From the NCBI GenBank assembly GCA_902795525.1, contig CADBLN010000143.1, positions 1 through 6,312 of the forward strand: a DNA stretch of 6,312 bases, in the 5' to 3' direction. The translations under genes were made by a program, and so were the position numbers. This document shows, in pieces, positions 6,216 through 6,312 of the stretch; the stretch's first letter is position 1, and each line of letters opens with the position of its first letter. The notes under the pieces were generated by a model. That model was not told where the DNA came from and ran no database searches. It saw only the letters and a list, made by a program, of their open reading frames with translations. Source of the stretch: an uncultured Erysipelotrichaceae bacterium. Lineage in GTDB: Bacteria; Bacillota_I; Bacilli_A; Erysipelotrichales; Erysipelotrichaceae.

Positions 6216-6230
6216 ATGATTAAAGGGTAA
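6216..6230 (+). pseudogene. Possible start of an interrupted fourth PTS-operon gene (IIA?)
   Basis: One base after the IIB stop, ATG ATT AAA GGG TAA reads Met-Ile-Lys-Gly-stop. AGGA (6205-6208) stands 7 nt upstream as a plausible ribosome binding site, and this very tight spacing matches the rest of the operon. IIA of the mannose class is missing from the cluster and such proteins often begin with Met-Ile-Lys or similar. The stop coincides with the left border of the repeat region, so the frame may have been cut by an insertion. Four codons are too few for proof. Confidence 0.25.
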
Positions 6231-6312
6231 TGTAAACTAGTGTGTGGGTAGAAGCACACCCCAGGTTACACTACCATGTGGGTCCCAGGATAAACTACCG
6301 TGTGGGTGACCC
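6231..6312. repeat. Triple 17-bp repeat region, possible insertion-sequence terminus
   Basis: Three copies of a unit close to TAAACTACCGTGTGGGT occur at 6233-6249, 6267-6283 and 6291-6307; each of the first two matches the third at 15 of 17 bases. CCCAGG follows the first two (6260-6265, 6284-6289), and the last ends in GACCC at the window edge. Repeat spacing is 34 then 24 bp. The block is about 52% GC (43 of 82), clearly above its surroundings, carries no open frame, and begins with TGT. Several spaced internal repeats behind a TG end are typical of IS21-family ends, but other interspersed repeats are possible. Small palindromes (TGGGTCCCA at 6279-6287; GTGTG/CACAC around 6242-6259) could also form hairpins. 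Confidence 0.6.

Noticed and set aside
6233..6307. Short CRISPR array
   Set aside because: Repeats are 17 bp and imperfect, spacers are only 7-17 bp and share CCCAGG, and no cas gene is present.

Overview
The window is low-GC bacterial DNA. AT-rich coding, strong AGGAGG-type ribosome binding sites, TGnTATAAT promoters, a CcpA-type cre site and a mannose-family PTS all point to a Bacillota (Firmicutes) genome. TGA is used as a stop codon, so this is not a Mycoplasma-type code. Erysipelotrichia or a lactobacillus/clostridia-like gut bacterium is a reasonable guess, but the sequence alone does not settle it.

Layout. (1) Positions 2-2189, plus strand: a tightly coupled operon of a 5'-truncated SIS-domain protein, a complete SIS-domain paralogue, and an HD-domain phosphohydrolase. 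Adjacent genes overlap by 4 nt and 1 nt. (2) Positions 2190-2210: a short perfect hairpin between two convergent operons, usable from both sides. (3) Positions 2209-3971, minus strand: a two-gene operon of a two-helix membrane protein and a short cytoplasmic protein related to the N-terminal amidase domain of neutral ceramidase. (4) Positions 3972-4128: a compact divergent control region with one extended -10 promoter facing each way, a nearly perfect cre site, a small inverted repeat in the PTS promoter spacer and an A/T-rich tandem repeat. (5) Positions 4129-6214, plus strand: mannose/sorbose/N-acetylgalactosamine-class PTS genes in the order IIC-IID-IIB. (6) Positions 6231-6312: a GC-richer stretch with three spaced copies of a 17-bp repeat. 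It could be the end of an insertion sequence and appears to cut the operon just where the next gene (perhaps IIA) would start.

How it fits together (inference). The PTS would import and phosphorylate an amino sugar or related sugar. The SIS proteins would bind or isomerise sugar phosphates. The ceramidase-like protein could hydrolyse an amide (N-acyl) bond on a small imported molecule, and the HD protein could remove a phosphate. The shared control region with a cre site ties the ceramidase-like operon to the PTS under carbon catabolite control. No IIA and no dedicated transcription regulator is visible, and the true substrate cannot be read from the sequence.
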